From Anaerostipes sp. MSJ-23 (GTDB taxonomy: Bacteria; Bacillota; Clostridia; Lachnospirales; Lachnospiraceae), in the NCBI RefSeq assembly GCF_018918155.1, contig NZ_JAHLPY010000005.1, positions 1-64,000 of the forward strand: 64,000 bases of DNA, read 5' to 3'. How positions within the stretch are numbered: position 1 is the first letter of the stretch; the number at the start of each line of letters is the position of its first letter. Shown here one piece after another: positions 26,432 through 34,846 of this stretch. A program made the translations under genes and the position numbers. A model generated the notes under the pieces. It did not search any database. It worked only from the letters and a program-made list of their open reading frames with translations, and was not told the DNA's origin.

Positions 26432-28597
26432 ATGAAGTTATTTTCAACATTAAAAAATTATAAAATAGAATATCTTCCAAAAGATATTTTTTCTGGAATT
26501 ATGATTGCTGCTGTTTCTATTCCAATTGCTATGGGTTATGCGCAGATTGCAGGAATTCCGGCAGTATATGGACTTTATGGGTCTGTAATTCCTATTTTGT
26601 TTTTTGCATTGTTTTCAACCTCTAAACAATTTATTTTCGGAGTTGATGCAGCACCGGCGGCTATTGTAGGAGCTGCCTTGGCAACACTTGGAATCACGGC
26701 AGAGTCTGGAAAAGCAATGCAGTATGTTCCAGCCATCGCTTTATTTGCAGGAGTGTGGCTATTGATTTTTTATTTTTTACATGCAGATAAAATCGTCGAT
26801 TTTATATCAACTCCCGTCATGGGTGGATTTATTAGTGGAATCGCAGTAACGATTATTTTTATGCAAATTCCAAAGCTTATGGGAAGTTCTGCAGGATCTG
26901 GAGAAATTATTGAATTGATAAAACACATGATAGAAGCAATAAAAACATGGAATGCTCTATCATTTTTCCTTGGAATTATGGCTTTATTGTTGATCCGCAT
27001 TTTTAAAAAATGCTTTCCTAAATTTCCAATGGCAATCGTAATTATGGCACTTGGAGTTTTGGTTACAACAATGTTTCATGTACAAGACCATGGTGTTATT
27101 CTTTTACAAAGTGTAGATACTGGACTTCCAAAATTCTTTTTCCCAAACCTCTTTCAGGTCGATCTGACACAGGCTGCTGGACGGGGACTTATGGTTGCTG
27201 TTGTCATTATGGCAGAGACTTTACTTGCAGAAAACAGTTTCGCCTTTAGAAATGGATATAATCTTGATGACAGACAGGAAATTCTTGCTTGTGCAGCAGG
27301 AAACTTAGCAGCTGCCGTTGTTGGGTGTTGTCCAGTAAATGGAAGTATTTCAAGAACTTCCTTAAACGAGCAGTATGGTGGAAAATCACAGGTTGTTTCT
27401 ATCACCGCTGGAATTGTTATGGCTGTCATTTTGCTATTTTTCACTGGATTTATCGGGTATCTTCCAGTTCCTATTCTGACAGCTATTGTTATTTCAGCTT
27501 TAATGGATGTTGTGGAAGTCCATTTAGCAATCCGTCTTTGGAAGGTAAGTCGAAATGAATTTTATATTTTCATGGCTGCCGGTATTGGTGTATTGTTCCT
27601 TGGGACTATTTATGGAGTTATTATTGGAATATTACTTTCTTTTATAGCAGTCATTTTAAAAGCCACCAATCCGCCAAGAGCTTTTCTTGGAATAATTCCA
27701 GGTAAGGAAAATTATTATGATATCACAAAAAATCGGTATGCTTATCCAATACGTCACGTCGTAATTTATCGATTTAGTGAAAATTTATTTTTTGCGAATA
27801 TAAAAATTTTTCAAGAAGATTTAGAAAAAAGTATAAAAGCTGATACAAAAGTAGTGATTGTTGATGCAGGTGCAATCAATAGTATCGATATTACGGCAGC
27901 AGATCGGCTGGAATCGATCGCAATTCATATGAAAAAACGAGGCATTCATTTTTATATAACAGAACATGCACATACTTTAAATGATCAGATGAGAAAGCTT
28001 GGTATTGGGCATTTAATCAAAGAAGGAATGGTCAGAAGAACCATTCTTGCAGCTTTACATGATGCTGAAATTTTGAATCCATATGATTTGAACGCCTTGG
28101 AAATTCCAAAAGAAGAGGAATCAAAAGTGCGAAGAAGAAATATGACATTTCTTCCGGCAGAAGAGGAAAATACATTAGAAGAGTTTGCCTGGGCTTTTGG
28201 AGATAACGCAGTACGAGAAATGGAAGATGCCGTGCATCATGTCATTAAAAGAATTCATCAAATGCCAGATATCGAAAGGATTTTGGAGACAGGTCCAGAA
28301 GAACATCTGAAAAATTGGCATACACTTGGAACATTTGATGAGGATGAAATTTTAAGACGTCTGGAACTTCATATGGAAGATATGCCACAAGAAATTACAA
28401 AAAATCAGCGTTTGGTTATTGAACTAATTGAAAAACGACGTAGAAAATTAAAAGAAAGAATTTTAAAAGAACACCCAGAAGTATTAGAACGCCTAGAAGA
28501 GAATAGAAAACGATTGGAAGAACGTTTGGAAAAACAAAATCCAGAAGCCGTCCAGAAATGGAAAGAATGGAAAAATAAAGGGGATATTCCGGATTAA
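26432..28597 (+). CDS. SulP-family anion transporter with STAS domain and long C-terminal extension
   Basis: The protein is 721 residues from ATG 26432, which has AAAAGG upstream; an earlier ATG at 26393 lies inside yccF. Residues 1-400 form the SulP membrane core (PIAMGYAQIAGIPAVYGLYGSVIP, NPPRAFLG at its end). Residues 430-550 are a cytoplasmic STAS domain (VVIVDAGAINSIDITAADRL). Beyond the STAS lies an unusual, highly charged helical tail of about 150 residues ending in Glu/Arg/Lys repeats (RLEENRKRLEERLEKQ). SulP proteins carry sulfate, bicarbonate or dicarboxylates. The substrate here is not evident; the tail may be regulatory. Confidence 0.9.
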   Translation: MKLFSTLKNYKIEYLPKDIFSGIMIAAVSIPIAMGYAQIAGIPAVYGLYGSVIPILFFALFSTSKQFIFGVDAAPAAIVGAALATLGITAESGKAMQYVPAIALFAGVWLLIFYFLHADKIVDFISTPVMGGFISGIAVTIIFMQIPKLMGSSAGSGEIIELIKHMIEAIKTWNALSFFLGIMALLLIRIFKKCFPKFPMAIVIMALGVLVTTMFHVQDHGVILLQSVDTGLPKFFFPNLFQVDLTQAAGRGLMVAVVIMAETLLAENSFAFRNGYNLDDRQEILACAAGNLAAAVVGCCPVNGSISRTSLNEQYGGKSQVVSITAGIVMAVILLFFTGFIGYLPVPILTAIVISALMDVVEVHLAIRLWKVSRNEFYIFMAAGIGVLFLGTIYGVIIGILLSFIAVILKATNPPRAFLGIIPGKENYYDITKNRYAYPIRHVVIYRFSENLFFANIKIFQEDLEKSIKADTKVVIVDAGAINSIDITAADRLESIAIHMKKRGIHFYITEHAHTLNDQMRKLGIGHLIKEGMVRRTILAALHDAEILNPYDLNALEIPKEEESKVRRRNMTFLPAEEENTLEEFAWAFGDNAVREMEDAVHHVIKRIHQMPDIERILETGPEEHLKNWHTLGTFDEDEILRRLELHMEDMPQEITKNQRLVIELIEKRRRKLKERILKEHPEVLERLEENRKRLEERLEKQNPEAVQKWKEWKNKGDIPD

Positions 28598-28622
28598 ATC
28601 CGGAATATCCCCTTTATTTTTG
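28572..28622. terminator. Bidirectional terminator with 22-base perfect stem
   Basis: The arms 28572-28593 and 28599-28620 are exactly complementary, with a 5-base loop. The SulP stop codon TAA lies in the loop, and the stop codon of the minus-strand gene (28614-28616) lies in the right arm, so it serves both convergent genes. Confidence 0.92.
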
Positions 28623-28865
28623 CTGAACCAACTCTTTTAAAGACTCAAATAATTCTATATCCTTTGCAGTAACACGAAAATTTGATTTATAACTTTCACC
28701 TTCCGGGGTTTTCATATCAATTTCAATGACGGTTCCTTCACGAAATACATTTTTTTGATAAACCATTTTCAAAAACATTGGAAATTTTGGATGATGTTCC
28801 CCAAAAGATTGCATTGCTTTTTTAAATTTACCGACTAGCATTAATTGACTAAAATTCATACCCAT
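28614..28865 (-). CDS. Small unknown protein
   Basis: This 83-residue protein opens with a helix rich in Lys/Phe (FSQLMLVGKFKKAMQSFGEHHPKFPMFLKMV). It is followed by a short beta-like segment (GTVIEIDMKTPEGESYKSNFRVTAKDIELFESLKEL). There is no membrane segment, signal peptide or cysteine. AAAGGAGC stands before the ATG. It is convergent with the SulP gene and shares its terminator. I do not recognise the family; the mix looks like a small cytoplasmic single-domain protein. Confidence 0.7.
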   Translation of the reverse strand: MGMNFSQLMLVGKFKKAMQSFGEHHPKFPMFLKMVYQKNVFREGTVIEIDMKTPEGESYKSNFRVTAKDIELFESLKELVQQK

Positions 28866-28934
28866 AGATTTAGCTCCTTTGCATGTTTGTTATTCCTAAC
28901 TCATCATAACAAAAATAGAAAGTAAGGTCAAACA

Positions 28935-29018
28935 AAAAAGCTCCTAAGTTATACACAAATATCCAATCGTTGAATGATATTTAACGATTGAAAAAATACA
29001 CGAACTTACGGAGCTTTT
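28935..29018 (-). terminator. Compound hairpin terminator behind cfa
   Basis: On the minus strand AAAAGCTCC...AAGTT pairs with AACTTAGGAGCTTTTTT across an inner perfect stem, CAATCGTT/AACGATTG. A U tract follows at 28939-28935. Confidence 0.75.
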
Positions 29019-29031
29019 CATGTCTTATTTT

Positions 29032-30195
29032 TTAATACCAGCGAGTCATTGGGAGATCATTATTGATTCCTTTTGTCATAAGAATCTGGTGTAAATCAAT
29101 GACTCCATTATGGAACGTTGCAGCACATGAGGCAAGATAAAGATCCCACATTCTGATAAAACGTTCATCAAACATTTTGCGAGCTTCATCCAGATGTTCG
29201 AGATAATTTTTTCTCCAGCATAACAATGTTTTATTGTAATGGAGACGAAGATTTTCAACATCTAATGTATGGAAATTATCTTCTGCCATACAATTTAAAA
29301 TTTCACGAAGACTTGGAACCATTCCACCTGGGAAAATATACTTCTTAATCCATACATCACCAGGGTGTTCTTTTAATGCACTGATATAATGAAGAAGGAA
29401 AAGTCCTCCATCTTTCATTACTTTTTGAACACAATCAAGGAATAACTGATAATTATCACGTCCAACGTGCTCTAACATACCAACACTAACAACACGGTCA
29501 AAAGAAAGACCTGATTTTGCAAGATCACGATAATCCATTAATTTTACAGTTACATAGTCTTCAAGACCTTCTTCTTTGATTCTTCTCTGGCATTCTTTAT
29601 ATTGTTCTTCACTAAGAGTAATACCTGTTCCATGAACCTTGTATTTTTTAGCTGCTTCAATTAATAAGAATCCCCATCCACATCCAATATCAAGCAAGGA
29701 CATTCCTTCTTTTAAATAAAGTTTTTTAAGAATATAATCTACTTTATTTACCTGTGCCTGATATAAAGTATCATCCTCATGTTTAAAATATCCACAGGAA
29801 TAACTCAAAGTTTTATCCAACCATAATTTGTAAAAATCGTTTCCGATATCATAATGACTGCTAACTTCTTTTTTCTGATTCTTTTTTGAGGAGGAAGTAA
29901 AAATAAGTTTCTTCAGAGCATTTTTATCTGTGGAAAATTTGCCTAACTGACCAAGAAAATGGTCCAGAGCTTCATAAAGATCGCCTTCAATCTCAAGGTC
30001 TCCGTCCATATAAGCTTCTCCAAGAGCAAGAGAAGTACTTGTTTTTAATTTTGATAATGGGATCGTTTTTTTGAAATTAACGACAAAAGTTGGCTCCCCT
30101 TCTCCAATTTTATGTTCCTTTCCATTTATTTTTGCAATATAAGGATGCTCATCCAGTTTTTTTAAAAACTGTAGCATAACTTGTTCTTCCAGCAT
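29032..30195 (-). CDS. cfa: Cyclopropane-fatty-acyl-phospholipid synthase
   Basis: The protein is 387 residues from ATG 30195, preceded by GAAAGGAG; an upstream start at 30273 would add an unlikely hydrophobic leader. The N-terminal lipid-binding part has GEAYMDGDLEIEGDLYEAL. The AdoMet-binding site is SLLDIGCGWGFLLIEAAKKY. SSHYDIGNDFYKLWLDKTLSYSC is the Cfa signature. It adds a methylene bridge from AdoMet to unsaturated chains of membrane phospholipids, as an acid or solvent stress adaptation. It is transcribed away from marR, sharing a short control region. Confidence 0.95.
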   Translation of the reverse strand: MLEEQVMLQFLKKLDEHPYIAKINGKEHKIGEGEPTFVVNFKKTIPLSKLKTSTSLALGEAYMDGDLEIEGDLYEALDHFLGQLGKFSTDKNALKKLIFTSSSKKNQKKEVSSHYDIGNDFYKLWLDKTLSYSCGYFKHEDDTLYQAQVNKVDYILKKLYLKEGMSLLDIGCGWGFLLIEAAKKYKVHGTGITLSEEQYKECQRRIKEEGLEDYVTVKLMDYRDLAKSGLSFDRVVSVGMLEHVGRDNYQLFLDCVQKVMKDGGLFLLHYISALKEHPGDVWIKKYIFPGGMVPSLREILNCMAEDNFHTLDVENLRLHYNKTLLCWRKNYLEHLDEARKMFDERFIRMWDLYLASCAATFHNGVIDLHQILMTKGINNDLPMTRWY

Positions 30196-30339
30196 AATGT
30201 TTCTCCTTTCAAAAATCTGGTTACATATAACGTCATAAGAAACAGGGACGGGAATAAAAAAGTTCCAAAGCACTGTTACAAGTAAATTAAAGTGCGTCTC
30301 TGCATGCTATGGCAATAAAATTTGTATTTTGCGATTCAT

Positions 30340-30369
30340 ATTATAATGTAAAAATCAGGAAAATGTCAA
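30340..30369 (-). promoter_or_regulatory. Promoter for cfa
   Basis: On the minus strand TTGACA (30369-30364) and TATAAT (30345-30340) are 18 bases apart. The leader to the cfa start is about 135 bases. Its -35 lies only 15 bases from that of the divergent marR promoter. Confidence 0.75.
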
Positions 30370-30384
30370 GCATAGAAAATGATA

Positions 30385-30433
30385 TTGACAGATTGGAAAA
30401 TCTGTCATAAAATATAGTTCACAATGTAAACTA
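30385..30433 (+). promoter_or_regulatory. marR promoter with two operator candidates
   Basis: TTGACA 30385-30390 and TAAAAT 30408-30413 have 17-base spacing. Between and over them lies a perfect inverted repeat, TGACAGATT (30386-30394) and AATCTGTCA (30399-30407). Just downstream, TAGTTCACAATGTAAACTA (30415-30433) is an imperfect palindrome of the type bound by MarR proteins. Both sites are placed to block transcription. Confidence 0.75.
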
Positions 30434-30455
30434 CAAAAGGAAAGAGTAATATTTT

Positions 30456-30881
30456 TTGAAAGACAAAAACTGGAAAGAAGCTGTAGAGCAATTAGGAAAA
30501 ATTCGTCATTTCTCTAGCTTATATGTAAGAAAGTCAAGAAAAGGAACATTAACTTCAGCACAGGAAGTGGATCTTTTATTTCGTGTAGCACTTGCAAAAG
30601 AACTTTTGACTCCTTTACAGCTGAGTTATCAAATGGGAATTAGCAAAACAGCAATCAGCCGCCTAATTGAGAATTTATGTAAAAAAGAATTGATAGAAAA
30701 AAGGAGAAAAAAAGAAGACCTTAGAAGCTATGTTTTAAAAATTACAGAAATAGGAAAAGAAGAACTGGATAGTACTTATTATTACTATCTGGAGCCGCTT
30801 TATAAATTGAAACGTAATCTTGGAAAAGAAAAATTTCAAATACTTCTCAAGCTTATTGAAGAAGCAAATGAAAAAATGTAA
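30456..30881 (+). CDS. MarR-family transcriptional regulator
   Basis: This 141-residue protein uses a TTG start with AAAGGAAAGAG upstream. The winged helix-turn-helix is LTPLQLSYQMGISKTAISRLIENLCKKELIEKRRKKEDLRSYVLKITEIGKEEL, with the DxRSYxL wing. It most likely represses its own operon, including the next membrane gene, through the palindromes overlapping its promoter. Because the cfa promoter is only 15 bases away on the other strand, it may also control cyclopropane fatty acid synthesis. The ligand is unknown. Confidence 0.85.
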   Translation: MKDKNWKEAVEQLGKIRHFSSLYVRKSRKGTLTSAQEVDLLFRVALAKELLTPLQLSYQMGISKTAISRLIENLCKKELIEKRRKKEDLRSYVLKITEIGKEELDSTYYYYLEPLYKLKRNLGKEKFQILLKLIEEANEKM

Positions 30882-30904
30882 GAAGAAAGAATGGAGGAAT
30901 TTTT

Positions 30905-31981
30905 GTGACATTTTATCAGCAATTACAATTAAGTTCTATCGGATCAAAACAATGGATTCAAAATGCGGATGATCCAAAAGAAAAAAGAAAGCGCATTTTG
31001 ATTTATAATTTTAAAGTTTATCTAGTGGTTGCGTTCTGTTTTGCCTTTGTAAGTATTTATAGTATGCTTTTTGGCTCTGAAAATAGTGTTGTGGGTGTTG
31101 TTGTATTGCTTGCTGTTATGATTTTGAGACAGGTAGATTTTGGCATTGATAAAGTTCACAGCATTGGTATTATTTTTATGATTTTTGCTATTTTAGCTAT
31201 TGGACCTCGTGCAGCAAACATGGTAGCACCAGTTCCAGCTTTTTGTATTCACTTTGTTTGTATTATGGCATTGATGATTTTAAGTTGCCATAATGTTATT
31301 ATGTCCAATCAGTCTACTTTTATTTTAGGATATTTACTTTTATTTGGATATGATGTAAGTGGAAAAGCATATATCATGAGACTTATTTCTCTTTTGGTTG
31401 GAGCTATAATTTGTTCTGCTGTTTTTTATAAAAATCACAAAAATAGAAGTTTTAAAAGAGGATTTTCTCATTTGTTTAAAGAATTTCATTTATTTTCAAC
31501 AAGAAGTAATTGGTATATTCGTTTAGCACTTGGGATTTCTACAGCAGTTTTAATTGGATCACTTTTTCATATGCCAAGAACAATGTGGATAGGTATTGCT
31601 TCCATGTCTGTATTACTTCCATTTTCAAAAGATATGATGTACCGCGTAAAGAGAAGAGGCCCATTTAATATTTTAGGTTGTATTATTTTTTTAATTTTAT
31701 ATCATCTTCTCCCATCAAAAATTTTTACATGGATTGGATTGATCGGCGGAATTGGGGTTGGTTATTCAGCAGGTTACGCATGGCAGACAGTGTTTAATAC
31801 TTTTGGAGCTTTATATATTGCTGCAGGATTATTTGGGCTGAAGACGGCTTTGATTTTAAGGATTGTAGCTAATGTTTTTGGTTCTTTATATTCCTTTGCT
31901 TTTGATCATGTATTTCGCATGATCTCATCTGCGATTCAAAAAGTAATGGAAAATCGTCAGGTAATGGGTGATCAGGTATAA
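30905..31981 (+). CDS. FUSC-like multi-pass membrane protein
   Basis: This 358-residue protein uses a GTG start behind GGAGGAA. It shows two similar blocks of about five membrane helices each (residues 35-175 and 200-320), separated by a basic cytoplasmic stretch (KNHKNRSFKRGFSHLFKEF). The late segment RTMWIGIASMSVLLPFSKDMMYRVKRRGPFNILGC resembles the fusaric acid resistance/aromatic acid exporter (FUSC, YccS) fold. It is the second gene of a MarR-controlled operon, a common layout for efflux. The exported compound is unknown. Confidence 0.75.
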   Translation: MTFYQQLQLSSIGSKQWIQNADDPKEKRKRILIYNFKVYLVVAFCFAFVSIYSMLFGSENSVVGVVVLLAVMILRQVDFGIDKVHSIGIIFMIFAILAIGPRAANMVAPVPAFCIHFVCIMALMILSCHNVIMSNQSTFILGYLLLFGYDVSGKAYIMRLISLLVGAIICSAVFYKNHKNRSFKRGFSHLFKEFHLFSTRSNWYIRLALGISTAVLIGSLFHMPRTMWIGIASMSVLLPFSKDMMYRVKRRGPFNILGCIIFLILYHLLPSKIFTWIGLIGGIGVGYSAGYAWQTVFNTFGALYIAAGLFGLKTALILRIVANVFGSLYSFAFDHVFRMISSAIQKVMENRQVMGDQV

Positions 31982-32037
31982 TCTAATTTATCTTAAGCTA
32001 TTAGAAAAAGGAATTATTAAATTTAAAAAGATGAAAC

Positions 32038-32085
32038 AAAAGAACGCTAGTTACGACAAATGCCGGTTCTAGCGTTCTTTTATCT
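32038..32085. terminator. Bidirectional terminator between FUSC-like and MATE genes
   Basis: AAAAGAACGCTAG (32038-32050) pairs with CTAGCGTTCTTTT (32069-32081). It suits transcripts from both sides. Confidence 0.85.
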
Positions 32086-32118
32086 AGAGATTTATTTTAC
32101 ATTCCTTTTTTTCATATA

Positions 32119-33408
32119 TTATATAGAAGCTTTTCGATACAAATAAATACAATAGGCAGTTGTAATAAGTTCTGTTACTGGAAATGTAAACCACACAGAA
32201 GAAAGTCCTTGAAAATGAAAGAGCCATGCAAGTGGAACAAAAAGAATGATTTCTCTTAAAATAGTTGCTTTCATACTATCATTTCCACGGTTGACACCTT
32301 GCATATAAACAACACAAATAAGATTAATACCTGCTGGTACAAAACTTATTCCTATAATAGGAAATGCAATCTGCCCAATTTTAAAAATATTTTGTTTTTG
32401 TGAAAATATGTTAAGCAGTGCATGTGGAAATATGAGAAAACAAAGGGTTCCAAGAAACATAAATACACAGGCACCAGTGGTGGAATAACGACGAATTTGA
32501 CGAATTCGATCAGAATTTCCAGCGCCATAGTTATAACTAATCATCGGTAAAATAACCTGTTGTAATCCCATTAATGGAATAAAGAAAAAAGTTTGCAGTT
32601 TATAATAAATTCCAAGAACAGTCACAGCATCTTCACTAAACTGTTTTAAAATCAAATTCAATCCAATAATATATATCGTGTATAATGACTGCATAATAAT
32701 TGAAGGAAGTCCAAATTGATAAATATGGATCCAGTCTTGTTTTCTTATATTTCCATGAAAATGATAAATTTTTAATACAGGAATGAGAACAAGAATCATA
32801 GCAGCCATTGTCCTATAATGGTTGCAATTGCGGCTCCTTGAATTCCTAACATAGGAAATCCGAATTTTCCAAAGATTAGAATCGGATCAAGGATTACGTT
32901 TGTAATGGCACCTGCAATTTGTGCATACATCGGTAAAAACATATTTCCCTTTGCTTGGAGGATTTTGGTACAATTTGCCTCAATGAACATACCAAAAGAA
33001 AACAAGGAAATAATCTTTGCATATTGAATACCTTCAGTCCTTACAAGATCGCTATTGGAAGAAATATGATAATAAATTCCAATAAACAAGGTTCCAAAAA
33101 TAACAAAGATCAGGCTATTAAAAATGCCTGTAAGGATTCCATTTTTAACAATATGATGTTGGATATCTGTTTTACCTTCTCCATCCATACGAAAAATTAA
33201 AATATTAAGTCCGGCACCAGTCCCTGTAGCTAAAGCTGTCATTAATAGCTGTATCGGATAAATGATAGATAATGCGGTCAATCCTTCAGCAGAATATTGA
33301 GAAACAAAATAGCTGTCTACAATATTGTAAATAGATTGAATGAATAATGCCAGCATAACAGGTGGTGCAAGTTTTTAAAAGTAATTTTATAATTGGTGTA
33401 TCTTCCAT
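32119..33408 (-). pseudogene. MATE-family efflux pump with two frameshifts
   Basis: Read leftward from ATG 33408 (MEDTPIIKLLLK), the frame is lost in a five-A run (plus 33372-33376). The MATE sequence resumes in another frame as LAPPVMLALFIQSIYNIVDSYFVSQYS. It runs to about 32800 (GAAIATIIGQW) and shifts again to AAMILVLIPVLKIYHF, ending at 32119. Joined, the pieces make a normal MATE protein of about 430 residues with twelve helices (FGFPMLGIQGAAIATIIGQ, VLGIYYKLQTFFFIPLMG). Such pumps expel cationic drugs using Na+ or H+. Both lesions are single-base; they may be true decay or sequence error. Confidence 0.85.
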
Positions 33409-33466
33409 AATATTTCTCCATAGTTTATTTTTTTAGATTATACTATACAAAAACAAGAATACGCAA

Positions 33467-33495
33467 TTGAAGGAATATAATTTTTGGTATACAAT
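33467..33495 (+). promoter_or_regulatory. Promoter for thiW
   Basis: TTGAAG at 33467-33472 and TACAAT at 33490-33495 have 17-base spacing. No TPP riboswitch is visible in the short leader to 33526. Confidence 0.6.
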
Positions 33496-33525
33496 ATAAA
33501 AAATGAAAATAAAGGAGAAAAAATT

Positions 33526-34032
33526 ATGAGATTAAATTTACGAAAATTAACAGTATCGGCAATGTTTGTTGCACTAGCTGTCATCTTATCAACATTTTCC
33601 ATACCAATTGGTGCTTCTAGATGCTTTCCAATTCAGCATTTGATAAATGTACTTGCAGCCGTCTTTTTAGGACCAGTTTATGGAACGGCTATCGCATTTT
33701 GTACGGCTTTGATCCGAAATTTATTTGGAACAGGAAGCCTACTTGCTTTCCCTGGAAGTATGGTAGGTGCTTTGATCAGTGCACTTGTATATAAATATAC
33801 AAAAAAACTAGTCGGTGCTTATCTTGGAGAAGTTATTGGAACTGGAATTATTGGAGGAATGCTTTGTTATCCAATTGCATCTTTCATGATGGGACAGAAA
33901 GCAGCTTTATTTACATTTGTTGGTCCATTTCTTTTAAGTACAATCTGCGGAACCGTTTTAGCTGCAATTATTTTAACAGCACTTTATCATACAAAAGCAA
34001 TTTTAGAACTTCAAAAAGTTTTAAACGAATAA
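33526..34032 (+). CDS. thiW: ECF transporter substrate-binding component, ThiW family
   Basis: This 168-residue membrane protein starts at ATG 33526 behind AAAGGAG; an in-frame earlier start lacks a ribosome site. It shows LTVSAMFVALAVILSTFSIPIGASRCFPIQHLINVLAAVFLGP and five or six helices, typical of ThiW S components. These deliver a thiazole precursor of thiamine to a shared ECF energising module. That module is not in the window, as is usual for group II ECF systems. No thiamine genes are adjacent, so specificity rests on similarity alone. Confidence 0.82.
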   Translation: MRLNLRKLTVSAMFVALAVILSTFSIPIGASRCFPIQHLINVLAAVFLGPVYGTAIAFCTALIRNLFGTGSLLAFPGSMVGALISALVYKYTKKLVGAYLGEVIGTGIIGGMLCYPIASFMMGQKAALFTFVGPFLLSTICGTVLAAIILTALYHTKAILELQKVLNE

Positions 34033-34110
34033 TGATTGGATAATTTTCACAAATAATGAAGACAGTATTTTTGCTGAATTTACTAAAAAATCAGATTTTT
34101 TACAAAAACA

Positions 34111-34140
34111 TTAGAAAATTTTTCATTCCTTTGGTATAAT
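34111..34140 (+). promoter_or_regulatory. Promoter for carD
   Basis: TATAAT at 34135-34140 with TTAGAA at 34111-34116 (18-base spacing). The -10 is convincing, the -35 weak. Confidence 0.55.
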
Positions 34141-34185
34141 ATATGTATAGAGAATTTTGTATTATAAAAGAAAGGAAGGAATGTA

Positions 34186-34698
34186 ATGTTTAAAAAAGGT
34201 GACTTTGTTGTTTATGGAAGTACTGGTGTTTGTGAAGTGTTGGATGTGACAACGATGGATTTGGAAGGAATTCCGGAGGATAAGCTTTATTATATTTTAA
34301 AGCCTTATCATAGAGAAGGAAGTGAAATCTTTGCACCGGTTGATAATCAACGAAAGGTCATCCGTGAAATCATTCCAGAGAGTCAGGCAAAAGAACTACT
34401 CAAAGAGCTTCCAAATTTAGAGCCGTTTCAAATTCCAAGCGAAAAATTTAGAGAAGATAGCTATAAAAAATGCGTCAGAGGATGTTGTTGTAAAGAAATG
34501 ATGAAGATGATGAAGACTCTTCATCAAAAAAAATTGTATCGTCTGGCCAAGGGAAAACATTTTCCATCAACTGATGAAAGGTATTTACGAATCGTAGAGG
34601 AAAACCTTTTTAATGAAATGGCATTTTCATTAAAAACAAAAAGAGAAAAAATTAGTAAGTATGTTTACGATCACATGAAAGAAACTGTTATGGCATAG
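34186..34698 (+). CDS. CarD-family transcription regulator
   Basis: The protein is 170 residues. The N-terminal Tudor-like RNA polymerase interaction domain (residues 1-60) reads FKKGDFVVYGSTGVCEVLDV...YYILKPYHREGSEIFAPVDN. A helical C-terminal domain follows, with a cysteine patch CVRGCCCKEMM (about 98-107) and LKTKREKISKYVYDHM. CarD proteins bind the RNA polymerase beta subunit and stabilise open promoter complexes; clostridial copies are often general or stress regulators. It is monocistronic with its own terminator, just before pyrH where rpsB-tsf is often found. Confidence 0.88.
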   Translation: MFKKGDFVVYGSTGVCEVLDVTTMDLEGIPEDKLYYILKPYHREGSEIFAPVDNQRKVIREIIPESQAKELLKELPNLEPFQIPSEKFREDSYKKCVRGCCCKEMMKMMKTLHQKKLYRLAKGKHFPSTDERYLRIVEENLFNEMAFSLKTKREKISKYVYDHMKETVMA

Positions 34699-34732
34699 AT
34701 ATAATAAGGAGAATTCGACTCCAAAATTAAAA

Positions 34733-34775
34733 AAGAATTCTGTTTTTGAGGATAAAAAGGCAGGATTCTTTTTAC
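34733..34775 (+). terminator. Terminator between carD and pyrH
   Basis: AAGAATTCTG (34733-34742) pairs with CAGGATTCTT (34761-34770) with one wobble, followed by T residues. Confidence 0.7.
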
Positions 34776-34846
34776 TTGTTCTTTTAAAGGCAGTATGGTA
34801 TAATTTTTCATAGTGATTTTGTAAAATAAACAAAAGAGGTAAATTG

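Noticed and set aside
33408-33526. TPP riboswitch before thiW
   Set aside because: The leader between the promoter and start is only about 30 bases and lacks the conserved TPP aptamer segments.
34699-34843. Expected rpsB-tsf genes before pyrH
   Set aside because: The space holds only a terminator and the pyrH ribosome site; carD precedes it, so rpsB-tsf must lie elsewhere.
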